Assembly: GCF_021202945.1 (NCBI RefSeq) | Contig: NZ_JAJOYR010000001.1 | Span: 682,001-746,000 of the forward strand | Length of the DNA stretch: 64,000 nucleotides | Direction of reading: 5' to 3' | Source: Stenotrophomonas sp. SY1 | GTDB taxonomy: Bacteria; Pseudomonadota; Gammaproteobacteria; Xanthomonadales; Xanthomonadaceae | In this document: piece after piece, positions 17,445 through 28,700 of the stretch | How positions within the stretch are numbered: the first letter of the stretch is position 1 | Layout of the letters: each line of letters opens with the position of its first letter | Program-made: the position numbers and the translations under genes | Notes under the pieces: model-generated | What the model was told of the DNA's origin: nothing | Database searches by the model: none | The model's input: only the letters and a program-made list of their open reading frames with translations

Positions 17445-20363
17445 TCAGAAGCGCTGCTGGTACTTCATGTAGACAAAGCGGCCGATGTCGTAGCCGCCGT
17501 AGTACGAGAAGGCGGAGTTCGGCTTGCTGTACATGACAGGGCCGTACTTGTCGAACACATTATTGGCACCGATGGCCACGGTGGCATGCCACGGCAGTGT
17601 GTAACGGACTTGAACATCGTGGAAGGTGACAGAGCCACGCTCATTGTAGTTGCGCGTTCCCTTATACCATGGGGCATAAACACCCGGATCGGAGCACTCG
17701 GCCGGGTACAGGCTGATACTGGCGCATTGTTCCTTGACCCCGGAGTAGTAGCGCGCGGTCCAACTGATGCCGAGGTTTTCCAGCTCCCAACCCAACGCTA
17801 GATTAGAGCGAATACGGAAGCCGCTTCCGATGCCATTGGTTGGAGTCGGAACCACTTTAGTGTCGTTGGTCGAACGGTAGATATTCTTGCTGACGTAGGT
17901 GGTGGCCCAACCAGCGTTGAACTTACCGTAGTCGGTATCCAAGCGGTAGCTCAGATCCATATCGTAGCCCTCGGTCTCCATGAAGCCGGCATTACGGTTG
18001 CCGAACAGGAGGGTGCTGACAATGCCGGTGGTCGGATCGCGAGTCAGGCGACTGCAACGTGGGGTAATCCCTTGCTCGTAGCAATCTATCAGGATCTGGT
18101 TGGGGCTGTCGGCAACGATGGTGTTATCGATGCGGATATTCCACCAGTCCAGCGAGACATTGAAGTTGCTGATGAAACTGGGGCTCCAAACCACGCCAAG
18201 CGTCTTGCTGGTGGAGGTTTCAGGGGTCAGTGTCGGATTGGAGCCAGAGGCGAACGGAACTGGTGTGGCGTCGGTGGCGGTGGTCACCGGCGTCATGCCC
18301 TGCTTGAGCTGCCGGAAAGTGTCTGCATTGGCGATGTCACGCGCACAGCGAGTACGGACTTCAGCGCTGCTTTTGGAGGCGCCAAATACGGTGTCGCAAG
18401 GATCGCTAAACTGTGCAAACGTTTCCGAGCCACCGCCGTACAGATCGTTGATGGTCGGGGCGCGGAAGCCTTCTGCCCAAGTGCCGCGGACCAGCAGCTG
18501 CCCCAGCGGCTTCCACTTGAAGCCGAACTTGCTGTTAAGCGTGTCACCGAACGTATCGTAGTCGGAATAACGCGTAGCCGCGTTGAAGCTCAGCTCCTTG
18601 GCACCGGGCAGATCGGCCAGCACCGGAACGTTGACTTCTAGGTAGGCCTCGTTGACCTGATAATCACCGCCGGTGGGGCCTGCGGCCAGGTTGGTGGTGG
18701 CACCGGTCTGGGCCAGTGGATCGGGGATGTACTCACCCGCTTCCTTGCGGCTTTCCACGCCAAAGGCGAAACCTAGGTCGCCAGCCGGCAGGGTGACGAT
18801 GCTGCCGGCAATGTTGGCGAAGAAGTTCTTGCTAGTGGTCTTGCCCTTGGTGTATTCGGCCGGAAACAACCAATCCAACAATGTACTGTTGCCTGTCAAG
18901 CCGTTTGGACCGACTGTGCCGTAGGGCACCAGCGGATTCCACGGGGTGCAGTTGATGGCCGGTACGCCGGGCTTGCCGCATTCCACCTTGCCGGTGCTGG
19001 CGTTGTAGTAGGACGGCCCGACCGCTGCGGCGACACGCCCCTTATGCAGGTTGCCGACGGCAACCGAATCGAGCTCGTTGCGATTGTACTGGTAGCCAAC
19101 TTCCCAGTCGAAATAGCGGTCACCGATATCGAACGAACCGTCGAACGATGCTACTGCACGGTAGGTTTTCAGCTCGCTTGTGGTGACACGCGGCACCTCC
19201 CATGTCCGGCGATTCCAAGCTACGGCCGTCGGAGTGGCATATCCGTGCTGGGTACCGAACGGGTTGAAGTAGCTGTCGATCGACATCGGACCGACCCCGG
19301 CGGCGCTGGACTGCAGTGGATAGCCGGCGATCTGGCGGGTTGAGGTGCGCTCATTGTAGCCAAACTCGGTCCGGAAGTTGATGCTCTCGGTGATCCTGAA
19401 GCGGCCGTCAAAGTACACAGCGTCGCGCTTGATTGGATACATCACGTGCATCTGGTCATTCGCATTACTGACGTCGCCGATGAACGGTGTGGTGTCGGTC
19501 TTGTGGTAGTTGGAGGGGCTCGTTGGATCGGTACCGCGATTGAGTGAATACCCACATCCACTGCTGGCGTTGGTGCAACCGGGGCCACCCTTCAGGCCGG
19601 TGATCTGACCCCACTGGCTGACCGTGGTCCAGTTAGTGGTGTCATTGGGATGACGGTCCGTCAGACCATACTTGCTGAACCAGCGATCCTTAGCCCATAC
19701 CTCATCCTCTTCAGAATGCTCGCCCGAAAGCGTCAAGGAAATGCGGTCGGTACTCCAGCCGGAAACGACGTCAAAACGGGTGCGCTGACCGTCGCCACTG
19801 CCGTACTGTCCCATGTAAGCATTGATCGTGGTGCCGCTGACGTTGGACCGGGTGATGATGTTGACCACACCAGCCATGGCATCGGAACCGTAAATGGCCG
19901 ACGCGCCGTCCTTCAGCACTTCGATGCGCTCAACCGACGAAACTGGCAGCGAGGACACATCCTGGTAACCGGATGTGCTGATGCCCAGGCGCTTACCATT
20001 GATCAGCACCAACGTACGCTGGGTGCCTAGGTTGCGCATGTCGATATACGTGCCCCCCGCATTCTCGCCGGCCGTCAGCGCGTTGGCGCGGCTGATTGTG
20101 GGGCTGCCCATGGCGGTGACGTTCTGCAGGATATCGGCGACGGAGCTGAAACCTTGTTGTTCGATATCAGTGCGGCTGATAGCAAACACGGGTTGAGCGG
20201 TTTCGACATCCACCTGGCGAATACGCGACCCTGTGATTTCGATGCGATCAAGGGTGGTGGGAATGCTGTCCTGTGCAAAGGCTGGAGTGGCAGCGGTTAT
20301 GGTTACACTCGAAATCAGGGCATGACGAACGGCCAGCCCGAGCAGGTTGGAACGTGGATGCAT
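17445..20363 (-). CDS. TonB-dependent outer-membrane receptor
   Basis: A 972-residue outer-membrane active transporter. The start at 20363 is chosen because it gives a standard signal peptide (M-H-P-R-S-N-L ... A-T-P-A-F-A-Q) and follows a purine-rich GAGAGAGAG site; 47 further codons upstream run through a terminator hairpin. A TonB-box-like stretch (T-L-D-R-I-E-I-T-G-S-R) is followed by a plug domain (about 50-170, with I-E-V-L-K-D-G-A-S-A-I-Y-G-S-D and G-V-V-N-I-I-T) and a 22-strand barrel ending in K-Y-Q-Q-R-F. The two-step spacing and cysteine pairs in extracellular loops resemble the large receptors of Xanthomonads and Caulobacter. The substrate is unknown, and no uptake genes adjoin. 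It lies between two dead IS3-family elements. Confidence 0.95.
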   Translation of the reverse strand: MHPRSNLLGLAVRHALISSVTITAATPAFAQDSIPTTLDRIEITGSRIRQVDVETAQPVFAISRTDIEQQGFSSVADILQNVTAMGSPTISRANALTAGENAGGTYIDMRNLGTQRTLVLINGKRLGISTSGYQDVSSLPVSSVERIEVLKDGASAIYGSDAMAGVVNIITRSNVSGTTINAYMGQYGSGDGQRTRFDVVSGWSTDRISLTLSGEHSEEDEVWAKDRWFSKYGLTDRHPNDTTNWTTVSQWGQITGLKGGPGCTNASSGCGYSLNRGTDPTSPSNYHKTDTTPFIGDVSNANDQMHVMYPIKRDAVYFDGRFRITESINFRTEFGYNERTSTRQIAGYPLQSSAAGVGPMSIDSYFNPFGTQHGYATPTAVAWNRRTWEVPRVTTSELKTYRAVASFDGSFDIGDRYFDWEVGYQYNRNELDSVAVGNLHKGRVAAAVGPSYYNASTGKVECGKPGVPAINCTPWNPLVPYGTVGPNGLTGNSTLLDWLFPAEYTKGKTTSKNFFANIAGSIVTLPAGDLGFAFGVESRKEAGEYIPDPLAQTGATTNLAAGPTGGDYQVNEAYLEVNVPVLADLPGAKELSFNAATRYSDYDTFGDTLNSKFGFKWKPLGQLLVRGTWAEGFRAPTINDLYGGGSETFAQFSDPCDTVFGASKSSAEVRTRCARDIANADTFRQLKQGMTPVTTATDATPVPFASGSNPTLTPETSTSKTLGVVWSPSFISNFNVSLDWWNIRIDNTIVADSPNQILIDCYEQGITPRCSRLTRDPTTGIVSTLLFGNRNAGFMETEGYDMDLSYRLDTDYGKFNAGWATTYVSKNIYRSTNDTKVVPTPTNGIGSGFRIRSNLALGWELENLGISWTARYYSGVKEQCASISLYPAECSDPGVYAPWYKGTRNYNERGSVTFHDVQVRYTLPWHATVAIGANNVFDKYGPVMYSKPNSAFSYYGGYDIGRFVYMKYQQRF

Positions 20364-20385
20364 TTTGGCTCTCTCTCTTGAGGTC

Positions 20386-20428
20386 AAAAAAAGGGAGAGC
20401 CCGCTAGAAGCCGCAGTAGGTCTCTCCC
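20386..20428 (-). terminator. Intrinsic terminator (possible attenuator) just before the TonB receptor start codon
   Basis: Read on the minus strand: arm GGGAGAG, a roughly 22-nt inner part with an extra GG/CC pair, arm CTCTCCC, then seven T. The U-tract ends 22 nt before the receptor ATG at 20363, so it lies inside the 5' leader of any transcript that starts further upstream. Confidence 0.75.
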
Positions 20429-20687
20429 TAAAATGCCACCCAAAGTGAACTGGATTTCTGGGGGTACAACAGCTGCCAGTTAAAGTTGGTGGAACGATCT
20501 TCACTCAGAATTCCAAGAAAATTGATTGCACAAACAACTGGCTTTCCGAGTAGCACGTCGTCTGGCTACGCTTTGAGGCAGGAGCTTGTGTGCCCAAGTC
20601 TTTTGGAATTCTTGTGATGCTAAAGCAAGATCACTTGCCCTACTTTGAGATTATTCTCATGAAATGTGGGGTGGATCCCCCGACAAT

Positions 20688-21848
20688 TAGCTAACCTCAT
20701 AAGTGGAATCTTCTCGTACCCTGAGGTGAGGAGATTCCATGAAAATAGTCCCGCTTGATCGATAGCAAGATCATTGCCGTGCTTACGCAGGCCCAGACGA
20801 GCACCCACGTTCCGGAGCTATGCCGCGAGCACGGCATCAGCTCGGCCACGTTCTACAACTGGCGCAGCAGGTTCGGCGGCATGGATGCGTCGCTGATGTC
20901 CCAGCCCAAAGAGTTGCAGGATGAGAACCGGCGGCTGAAGAACATGTACATCGACGCCCAGAACAGCGCAGAACTGCTGAAGGAGGCGATGTCAGAATAA
21001 TGGCGAGGCCATCTCAACGCCGTGAGATCGCCCGATGGGTGGTGGACAGTGGGCGATCGAGCACATCCGCCACGCTTGCTGGACGTTTGCGGTGAGCGAG
21101 ACATGCTATCGGTACTAGGCCAATGTCTGTAGGAGAACGCTCGGATCGCCGACTGGGTAGTACGGCTGACCACCGTCCATCGCGACTGGAGCTTCGGCCA
21201 GTGCTACCTGTACCTGCGCAGCGTGAAATGCCTGTGCTGGAACCACAAGCGGGTGTATCGGATTTACCGCCAGTTCGAGTTGAACCTGCGGATCAAGCCG
21301 AAGAAGCGTCTGATGCGGGCGTAGCCCGAGCCGTTGGCGGTACTGGAAGCGATCAACCAGGTGTGGTCGATGGACGTCATGCACGACCAACTGGCAGACG
21401 GTCGCAGTTCCGGCTGTTCAACGCGCTAGATGACTTCAATCGCGAAGGCCTGGGAATCGAAGTCAACCTGTCGCTGCCATCGGCACGGGTGATCCGCTCG
21501 CTGGAACAGATCATCGAACGGCGGGGGAAACTCGGTGAAATTCGCTGCGACAACGGCTCTGAATACGTCAATGGCACACTGCTAGCCTAGGCCCAGCAAC
21601 AGGGTGTCCGGATTGAGGACATCCAACCGGGAAAGCTGCAACAGAACGCTATCGTTGAACGTTACAACCGCACAGCCCGTTACGCTTGGCTGGCGCGAAC
21701 CCTGTTCAACACTATCGAACAGGTTCAGGAAAGGGCCACGCGCTGAGTGTGGATATACAACCATGAGCGCCAGAACATGGCCCTCGACGGTATCACGCCC
21801 ATGCAGAAACTGACACTGCCCGCTTAAATCCACTTCCGGAGTCTGCTA
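20688..21848 (+). mobile_element. Decayed IS3-family insertion sequence (element 2)
   Basis: A second, different IS3-family element of about 1160 bp. OrfA begins with an ATG behind GGTGAGGAG at 20728-20740 but hits a TAG within ten codons; its frame continues from 20755 with an HTH and zipper (E-L-C-R-E-H-G-I-S-S-A-T-F-Y-N-W-R-S-R-F-G). OrfB spans about 21000-21827 with several stops and frameshifts; W-S-M-D-V, C-D-N-G-S-E-Y and I-V-E-R-Y-N-R survive in different frames. Ends form an imperfect inverted repeat of about 24 bp (TAGC...AAGTGGA at 20688-20711, matching the complement of 21825-21848). No target duplication was seen. Confidence 0.85.
20755..21000 (+). pseudogene. IS3-family OrfA fragment
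   Basis: 81 residues of the element-2 OrfA: a DNA-binding HTH followed by a leucine-zipper-like stretch (E-L-Q-D-E-N-R-R-L-K-N-M). The natural N-terminus is separated by a stop codon, so the frame is not functional. Confidence 0.8.
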
Positions 21849-22776
21849 GAAGTGGGGGATTACCGGTATGCGCCGGCATTCGTGAGATGTGCGTAAAGCT
21901 TGAATGTCAAGTTCTGACCGGAAGCGGGATGCAAGTGGACGAGTGGGTTAGGGGCCTATATCGGGTGGAGAAGAGCGAGTTTCGACCGGAATCGTGCCTT
22001 CGAAGAGTGTCCATTTCTTCGAAAGAAGGTGACGTCTCGAATTGGTTACGTGAACTTGATTCACGATTCGGTAGAAATTCTGTCTCACCGACCAGTACTT
22101 TTTCGGTCGCGCCATCTCCGAGACTGCGGGACGGTAGGGCTGCTGCCGCAGCTGCCACTGGTTGGTAGCGGCGACTCAAGCAGATGAAGAGCGAGGCGAT
22201 GCCTCGTCCAACATGCATACGGTACCGAGTGGAAAGTGCGCCGCCGGGGCAGCATCCACCTGTTCCACATTGTGGATCTGAGTGGGAAATCAGCATGCAA
22301 GGCCTCTGCGTTACGGCGAGTTTCATGGAGCGCGAAGAGCATCTTCGACATGAATGAGCTGGAGATTGGCTAATCGGGGGGCGTTTCTCTAGGCGCCGAT
22401 GATACTCATCCCATCCGACGTAGTTTCATCCCACTGAATCACGCTTGGTAGAGCAGACGCTGAAGGCACCTATGCTCCCAACATGGCATACATAGATTTA
22501 AGGTTAGACACGCTGAGCACGCAACATGCTGCTGGACTCTAGCCGTCAGGCTGGATGAAGGGCTGACGCTGCGCTGGATCGCGCTTCGACAGATCGCCTT
22601 CCAATGCATTTGCGCGACTGCAGTCCAAAGAGGCAAGCGGCAGCATTTGATCTTCCGGTAGGTGACGCGTCGCCATGCTCCAGCGTCAGAAGTCATCAAC
22701 TGCAATCAACGACCCAGGCACCTGCAGGGCTGCCGTGTCGCGCTCTGAATGCATCCTCCTAACTGACAAATAAGAC
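21849..22776. other. Long intergenic stretch upstream of the first classical autotransporter
   Basis: About 930 bp without a recognised gene. Short open frames on both strands (such as 21907-22326 minus and 21887-22168 plus) show low-complexity, alanine-rich or serine-rich translations without motifs or ribosome sites. It presumably holds the promoter of the autotransporter at 22777, and may be debris from the adjacent IS. Confidence 0.4.
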
Positions 22777-25700
22777 ATGAAGACCAACAGCGCATTGCCT
22801 GCAGAAACTTCTTCGCTCTTCATTCGTCTCTGCAACAGGCGACAGGGCCTGGGTCGGCTTACGTCGTTAGGATTCCCTGCGACCCTCATTGCAATTTCAT
22901 CGCTACCGCAAACGGCTCTCGCCCAGGCGATTTCCGTGACCAACGGGAGTACGGTCAACGTACCTGGTGCGACTTACCCTTCCTCAACGTACAGCACGGC
23001 CACAGCAGATCTGGCTGGAGTAGGCATCCACGCGCAGAACACTGGAAGTACCGTCAATGCGACCAACGTGACGATCACCACTAGCGGTTCCCTGGCGCAG
23101 GGCATCCGGGTTCTGGGCGGCGGCAGGGTGGTAATGAGGGGGGGGCAGATAACTACGCTGGACACAACCGGCACGGCTACTGGCGCCGCCGATGCCGTCA
23201 GCATTCAGGGGGCGGGTACGACCGGACGGGTTGAGCTTTATGGAACACGCCTCACCACCTCCGGCGCGTACGCAAGCGGTGTAGAGGCCACCAGCAATGC
23301 AATTGCGCTGGTCGACGGAGCGGTAGTGGGAACCGCGGGCAACAATGCCTACGGCATAAGATCCGATGCCGGCGCCCTTGTTACGGTTCAGAATGGAACA
23401 ACGGTAACAACCACGGGCGCAAATGCGCCTGCCTTCTCCGCCCGAAGCACCGGCGGTGGCAGCTCGCGAATTTTCATCAGCAACAGCACCGCGACCACTG
23501 AGGGCGACAATTCAGGCGGCTATTCGGCCGGCTCCACAAGTGCGAGCTTCCCCGGCGTTATCACTGCAACAAACTCGTCCGTTGAAACCAGCGGGGTTGC
23601 GGCGCATGGAGCAAACGCCAACGCGTTTGGAAGCACAGTTACATTGAGCGGAGGATCCGTCACAACGCATGGCAGCACCGCCCGGGGTCTATCGGCCACG
23701 AACAATGCAACGGTTTCAACAGATGGGACGGTGATTGTCACGACAGGCGCGAATGCAACAGGGGCGTATGCCTTTGGCTCGTCGGTTGCGACGTATGTAC
23801 GCTTGACCAACTCGACCATTCAAACCAGCGGAAACAGCAGCAAAGGGCTTGAAGCCAGCACCCGTGGCGCTGTGGTGGCTTCCGGTACATCGGTCTCGAC
23901 AACGGGCGCCTCTGCCCCTGGTCTATACACAGACAATGGTGCGGCGATCGATTTCTCCGGATCCACCATCACCACTTCGAACGCTTCTTCGCCAGGCATT
24001 CAATTTGGCGCCACAGGCATAGGCGCAACCAATACCGTAGTACTGACGAACGCGACAGTGAATTCTGCGGGGGACGCAGTCCTTGCAAGCGCCGGTGTGA
24101 ACCTGCTCACGTTGAACAACTCGGTGCTCAACTCCGCCAGCGGTCGCGCAATCAATGTTCCGTCGTCAACAAGCACGACCATTACCGCCAACAGTTCAAC
24201 CATCAATGGCATCGTGACTACGGCCGCCGGAAGTGGATCCACGCTGAATCTGCTTGGCACTTCACGCTGGAACATGGGGCTTACGAACTCGACACTGCGC
24301 AGCCTCACGATTGATGGCGGCACGCTGGGGTTTGAGGCCAACACTTCGCTAAGCGTGCCTACCGGCATACAGCTGCTTTCCGGAGGCGGGATTGCCGACA
24401 CCAATGGCCATATGGGCACAATTGGATCCCAGTTCGCGGGGATGGGGGGCCTGACCAAGACGGGCCTCGGTACATTGATACTGACGGGTGCGAACACCCA
24501 TGCGGGCGGCACCGCAATCAATGGCGGCACGCTCCGCATCTCCAGCGACGCAAATCTTGGAGCTTCAAGCGGACCACTGAGCTTTGACAACGGCACGCTG
24601 GAAACGGCGCTTGATATGGTGACCGCCCGCGCCACGACCTTGGCACTCGGCGGAGGCACGTTCGCCGTCACCAATGCCTCAACGCTCACCCATAACGGCA
24701 CGGTCTCCGGCGCAGGCAGCCTCATCAAGAGTGGCGACGGCGCGTTGGTGCTGGCGGGAACGAACAGCTATGCCGGCCCAACGCATGTGGTGTCCGGGGC
24801 TCTCTACGCAAACGGCGACCAGACAGCAGCGACAGGGCCCGTCACAGTCGAGAATGGCGCAGTGCTGGGAGGGCGGGGTACGCTCGGCGGTGATGTGGCC
24901 ATTCTCGATGGCGGCACGATATCGCCAGGCGCGTCCGGGCCAGCGGCTGGCACACTTGTGATCAATGGCGATCTCAGGCTTGCCCCGAACTCCCTGCTCG
25001 CCTACAGCCTCGGACAGGCCAATGTCGCCGGAGGCCCGCTTAACGATCTCACCGTGGTCCGGGGTGACGTGACGCTGGATGGGACGCTCAATGTTGCGAC
25101 CTCGCCCGGTGGTGCCTTTGCCACGGGTGTCTACCGGATCATCAGCTACGGTGGAAGCCTGACCGACAACGGACTGTCGGTGGGCACCATTCCTTCGCCG
25201 AACTTTCACGTCCAGACCTCGATCAGCAATCAGGTCAACCTGGTCAACACCAACGGTCTGCTTCTCAACTTCTGGGACGGCGCCGCGGGCCCAAAGAACA
25301 ACAGCGTGGTGGATGGCGGTGACGGCGTCTGGCAGAACAGCTCCGGCAATGACAACTGGACTGAAGCGACGGGCAGCATGAACGCTCCCTGGAGCCCGGG
25401 TGCCGTTGCAATTTTCCAGGGGGCATCCGGGACGGTAACCATTGACGACGGTCTTGGTGTCGTCAATGCATCCGGAATGCAGTTTGCGACCGACGCCTAC
25501 GTTCTCTCTGGCCAACCATTGATGCTGTTGGAGGACGGCCCAGGCACAGGCCGCTCTGTGATACGCGTCGGCGACGGCACAGCCTCCAGTGCGGCCATGT
25601 CCGCGACCATTTCTGCCGTTCTGGAGGGAAACACCAATCTCGAGAAAACCGATCTCGGCAATCTTGTTCTTACAGGCTCCAACAGCTACACGGGCGGCAC

Positions 25701-28700
25701 CACCATAAGCGGTGGCACCTTGCAGCTGGGCAACGGTGGCACAAGTGGTAGTGTCCTTGGAGATGTGACCAACAACGGCGCGTTGAACTTCAATCGATCA
25801 GACAGCACTGTATTTCTGGGTGCCATCTCGGGCAGCGGTTCGGTGCGCCACATTGGCAGCGGTACCACCACTCTGGTTGGCGCCAACAGCTATGCGGGCG
25901 GCACAACGTTCAACGATGGCGTGTTGCAGGTGTCAAGCGACACCCATCTTGGAGCGTTGACCGGTGGACTCCACTTTGACGGCGGCACGCTGGGTACGAC
26001 GGCCGATATGGCTACGACGCGTGTGACTACGCTCGATGCCAACGGGGGCACGTTCGCGACGGCGGCGGCCACGACGCTTGTTCACTCCGGCATGATTTCC
26101 GGCGTCGGTACCCTCCGCAAAATCGGAGACGGCGCGCTCATCCTGACAGGCGACAGTACCTACGCAGGAGGCACGGTGATTTCAGCCGGGGCACTGCAAC
26201 TCGGCACTGGCGGCACCGACGGATCGATCATTGGCAATGTGCTCAACGACGGTACGCTGCTCTTCAACCGCTCCGATGACATCGCCTTTGATGGCGTCAT
26301 ATCTGGTTCGGGACAGACGGCACAGATAGGAAGTGGCACGACGGTCCTCACCGGCAACAACAGTTACAGCGGTCCAACCCTGATTTCCTCGGGCGCGCTG
26401 TTCGTCAATGGCGACCAAACGGCCGCGGCGGGACTGACAACTGTTGCTGGCAACGCGATCCTTGGTGGGGCAGGGGTCATTGGTGGTGATGTGATCGTGG
26501 CCGACAACGCGACACTCTTCCCGGGGAACATCACCCCGGGACGCGAGACGCTCACGATCAAAGGCGATCTGACACTCAATGCCGGTTCGCTACTCGACTA
26601 CAGTTTTGGCGCTGCTGATGTCGTAGGTGGGCCGTTCAACGACCTGGTGGTCGTCGGCGGAGATCTGGTGCTCGACGGGACGCTGGATGTGACCGTGACC
26701 CTGGGAGGCAGCTTCGGCACCGGGACCTATCGACTGATCAACTATGCAGGCGCCCTAACCGACAACGGTCTGACGCTTGGCACCTTGCCCTCATCAGCCT
26801 TTCATGTGCAGACGTCGATTGCCAAACAGGTCAACCTAGTCAACACAAACGGTCTATTGCTCAACTTCTGGGATGGAGCGGCGGGGCCGAAGAATGATGG
26901 TCATATCAATGGCGGCGATGGCCTTTGGCAGAATCACTCGGGCAATGAAAACTGGACACAGATCACGGGCACACCGAATGCCCCTTGGGCCGATGGCGCG
27001 TTCGCCATCTTCCAGGGAGCCCCTGGAATCGTATCTGTGGACAACAGCCTTGGCGCGGTGACCGCATCCGGCATGCAGTTCGCCGTGGATGGCTATCGCG
27101 TCAACGGGAATTCGCTGGGCCTGGTCGGACCTGCAGCGGAGATCCGTGTCGGCGACGGAACGGCCGCGGGGGCGGATTTCACTGTAACCATCGATGCGCA
27201 GATCACCGGCAGCAGCCAACTGGTAAAGACCGACCTTGGTACCCTGGAGCTGACCGGCAGCAATAGCTATGGGGGTGGAACATCGGTCAATGGTGGTGTG
27301 CTGCAGGTATCCGACAACAGCAATCTCGGGGCATTGGCCGGCGCCCTGCGCTTTGACACCGGCACGCTGCGGACGATTGCCAACATGGCAACTGCGCGCG
27401 TGACCACCATCGATACGAATGGAGGAACGCTCGAAACGGCCTCAGGCACGACGCTCATCCACGCTGGTGTGATCTCCGGTGCAGGCATGCTCACCAAAGC
27501 CGGGGCCGGTACGCTGGCACTGACGGCAGATAGCACCATTGGCCGCACGGCGATTCTCGCCGGAACGTTGCAAGTTGGTGTTGGCGGCACGAGCGGTTCG
27601 ATCACGGGCGACGTCATCAATGATGGCGTTCTCTCGTTCAATCGGATCGACGATGTCACGTTCTCAGGCCGCATAACGGGCAACGGATCCGTTGTGCAGG
27701 CGGGAAGCGGAACCACGATCCTGGCTGGCGCCAACACCTATCTGGGCGAAACGCTTGTCTCCGCGGGCGTATTGCAGGCCGGTGGCGCAAACAGCTTCAG
27801 TGCGGACTCCTCACATCGGGTAGCACAGGGCGCCATGCTCTCGTTGGCAGGCCATGATCAGACTGTTCGCACGCTCATCAATGCCGGGCGAGTGAGCATG
27901 GCTGCGAACGACGTTTCTGCGCTTGGCACGGTACTGACCGTGACGGGCGACTACGTTGGCGAGGGAGGAACAACAAGATTCAACACCCAGCTCGACGGTG
28001 ATCGATCTGCAACCGACCTGTTGCGGATAGACGGCAACAGCACAGGTCACAGCCAGGTCCAGGTGATCAATGTAGGCGGAGCTGGCGCACAGACGGATCG
28101 CGGCATCAAGCTGATAGACGTGGCGGGTGCGTCGAATGGCGTATTCCAGTTGCTTGGCGATTTCACGGCAACGACAGGCCAGCAGGCAGTGGTGGGTGGT
28201 GCCTATGCGTACACGCTCAACCAGAACAGCGACACAGCCGATGGAGACTGGTATCTGCGTTCAGAGCTGCGCGATGGCGGCGGGACGAATGTCGATCCTG
28301 CCTACAATCCTGGAACTCCGCTTTACGAGAGCTACCCGCAGGTCCTGCTCGTGCTCAACACACTACCGACGCTGCGCCAGCGAGTTGGTGCCAGGTCGTG
28401 GACCGATGGCGACGACAGTGCCGTGGCTGGGAACAGCACTTGGGGTCGGATCGACGTTGGTCGTCGCCGGTCCGATTCAGGTCATTCCACCACGGGTGCC
28501 ACGCAACGCAGCGATGGTTACGCCTTGAATCTAGGGCTCGACATCACACTCAAAGAGGATGATGGATGGGGCGTTCTCGTTGGCGGGTTGACGGCGCTCC
28601 ATGGTGTCGACCGCACGGATGTGCGGTCGATCCAGGGCAATGGACGGATCAGGACTGATGCGTATGGACTTGGCGCGACGATGACCTGGTACAACCCCAA

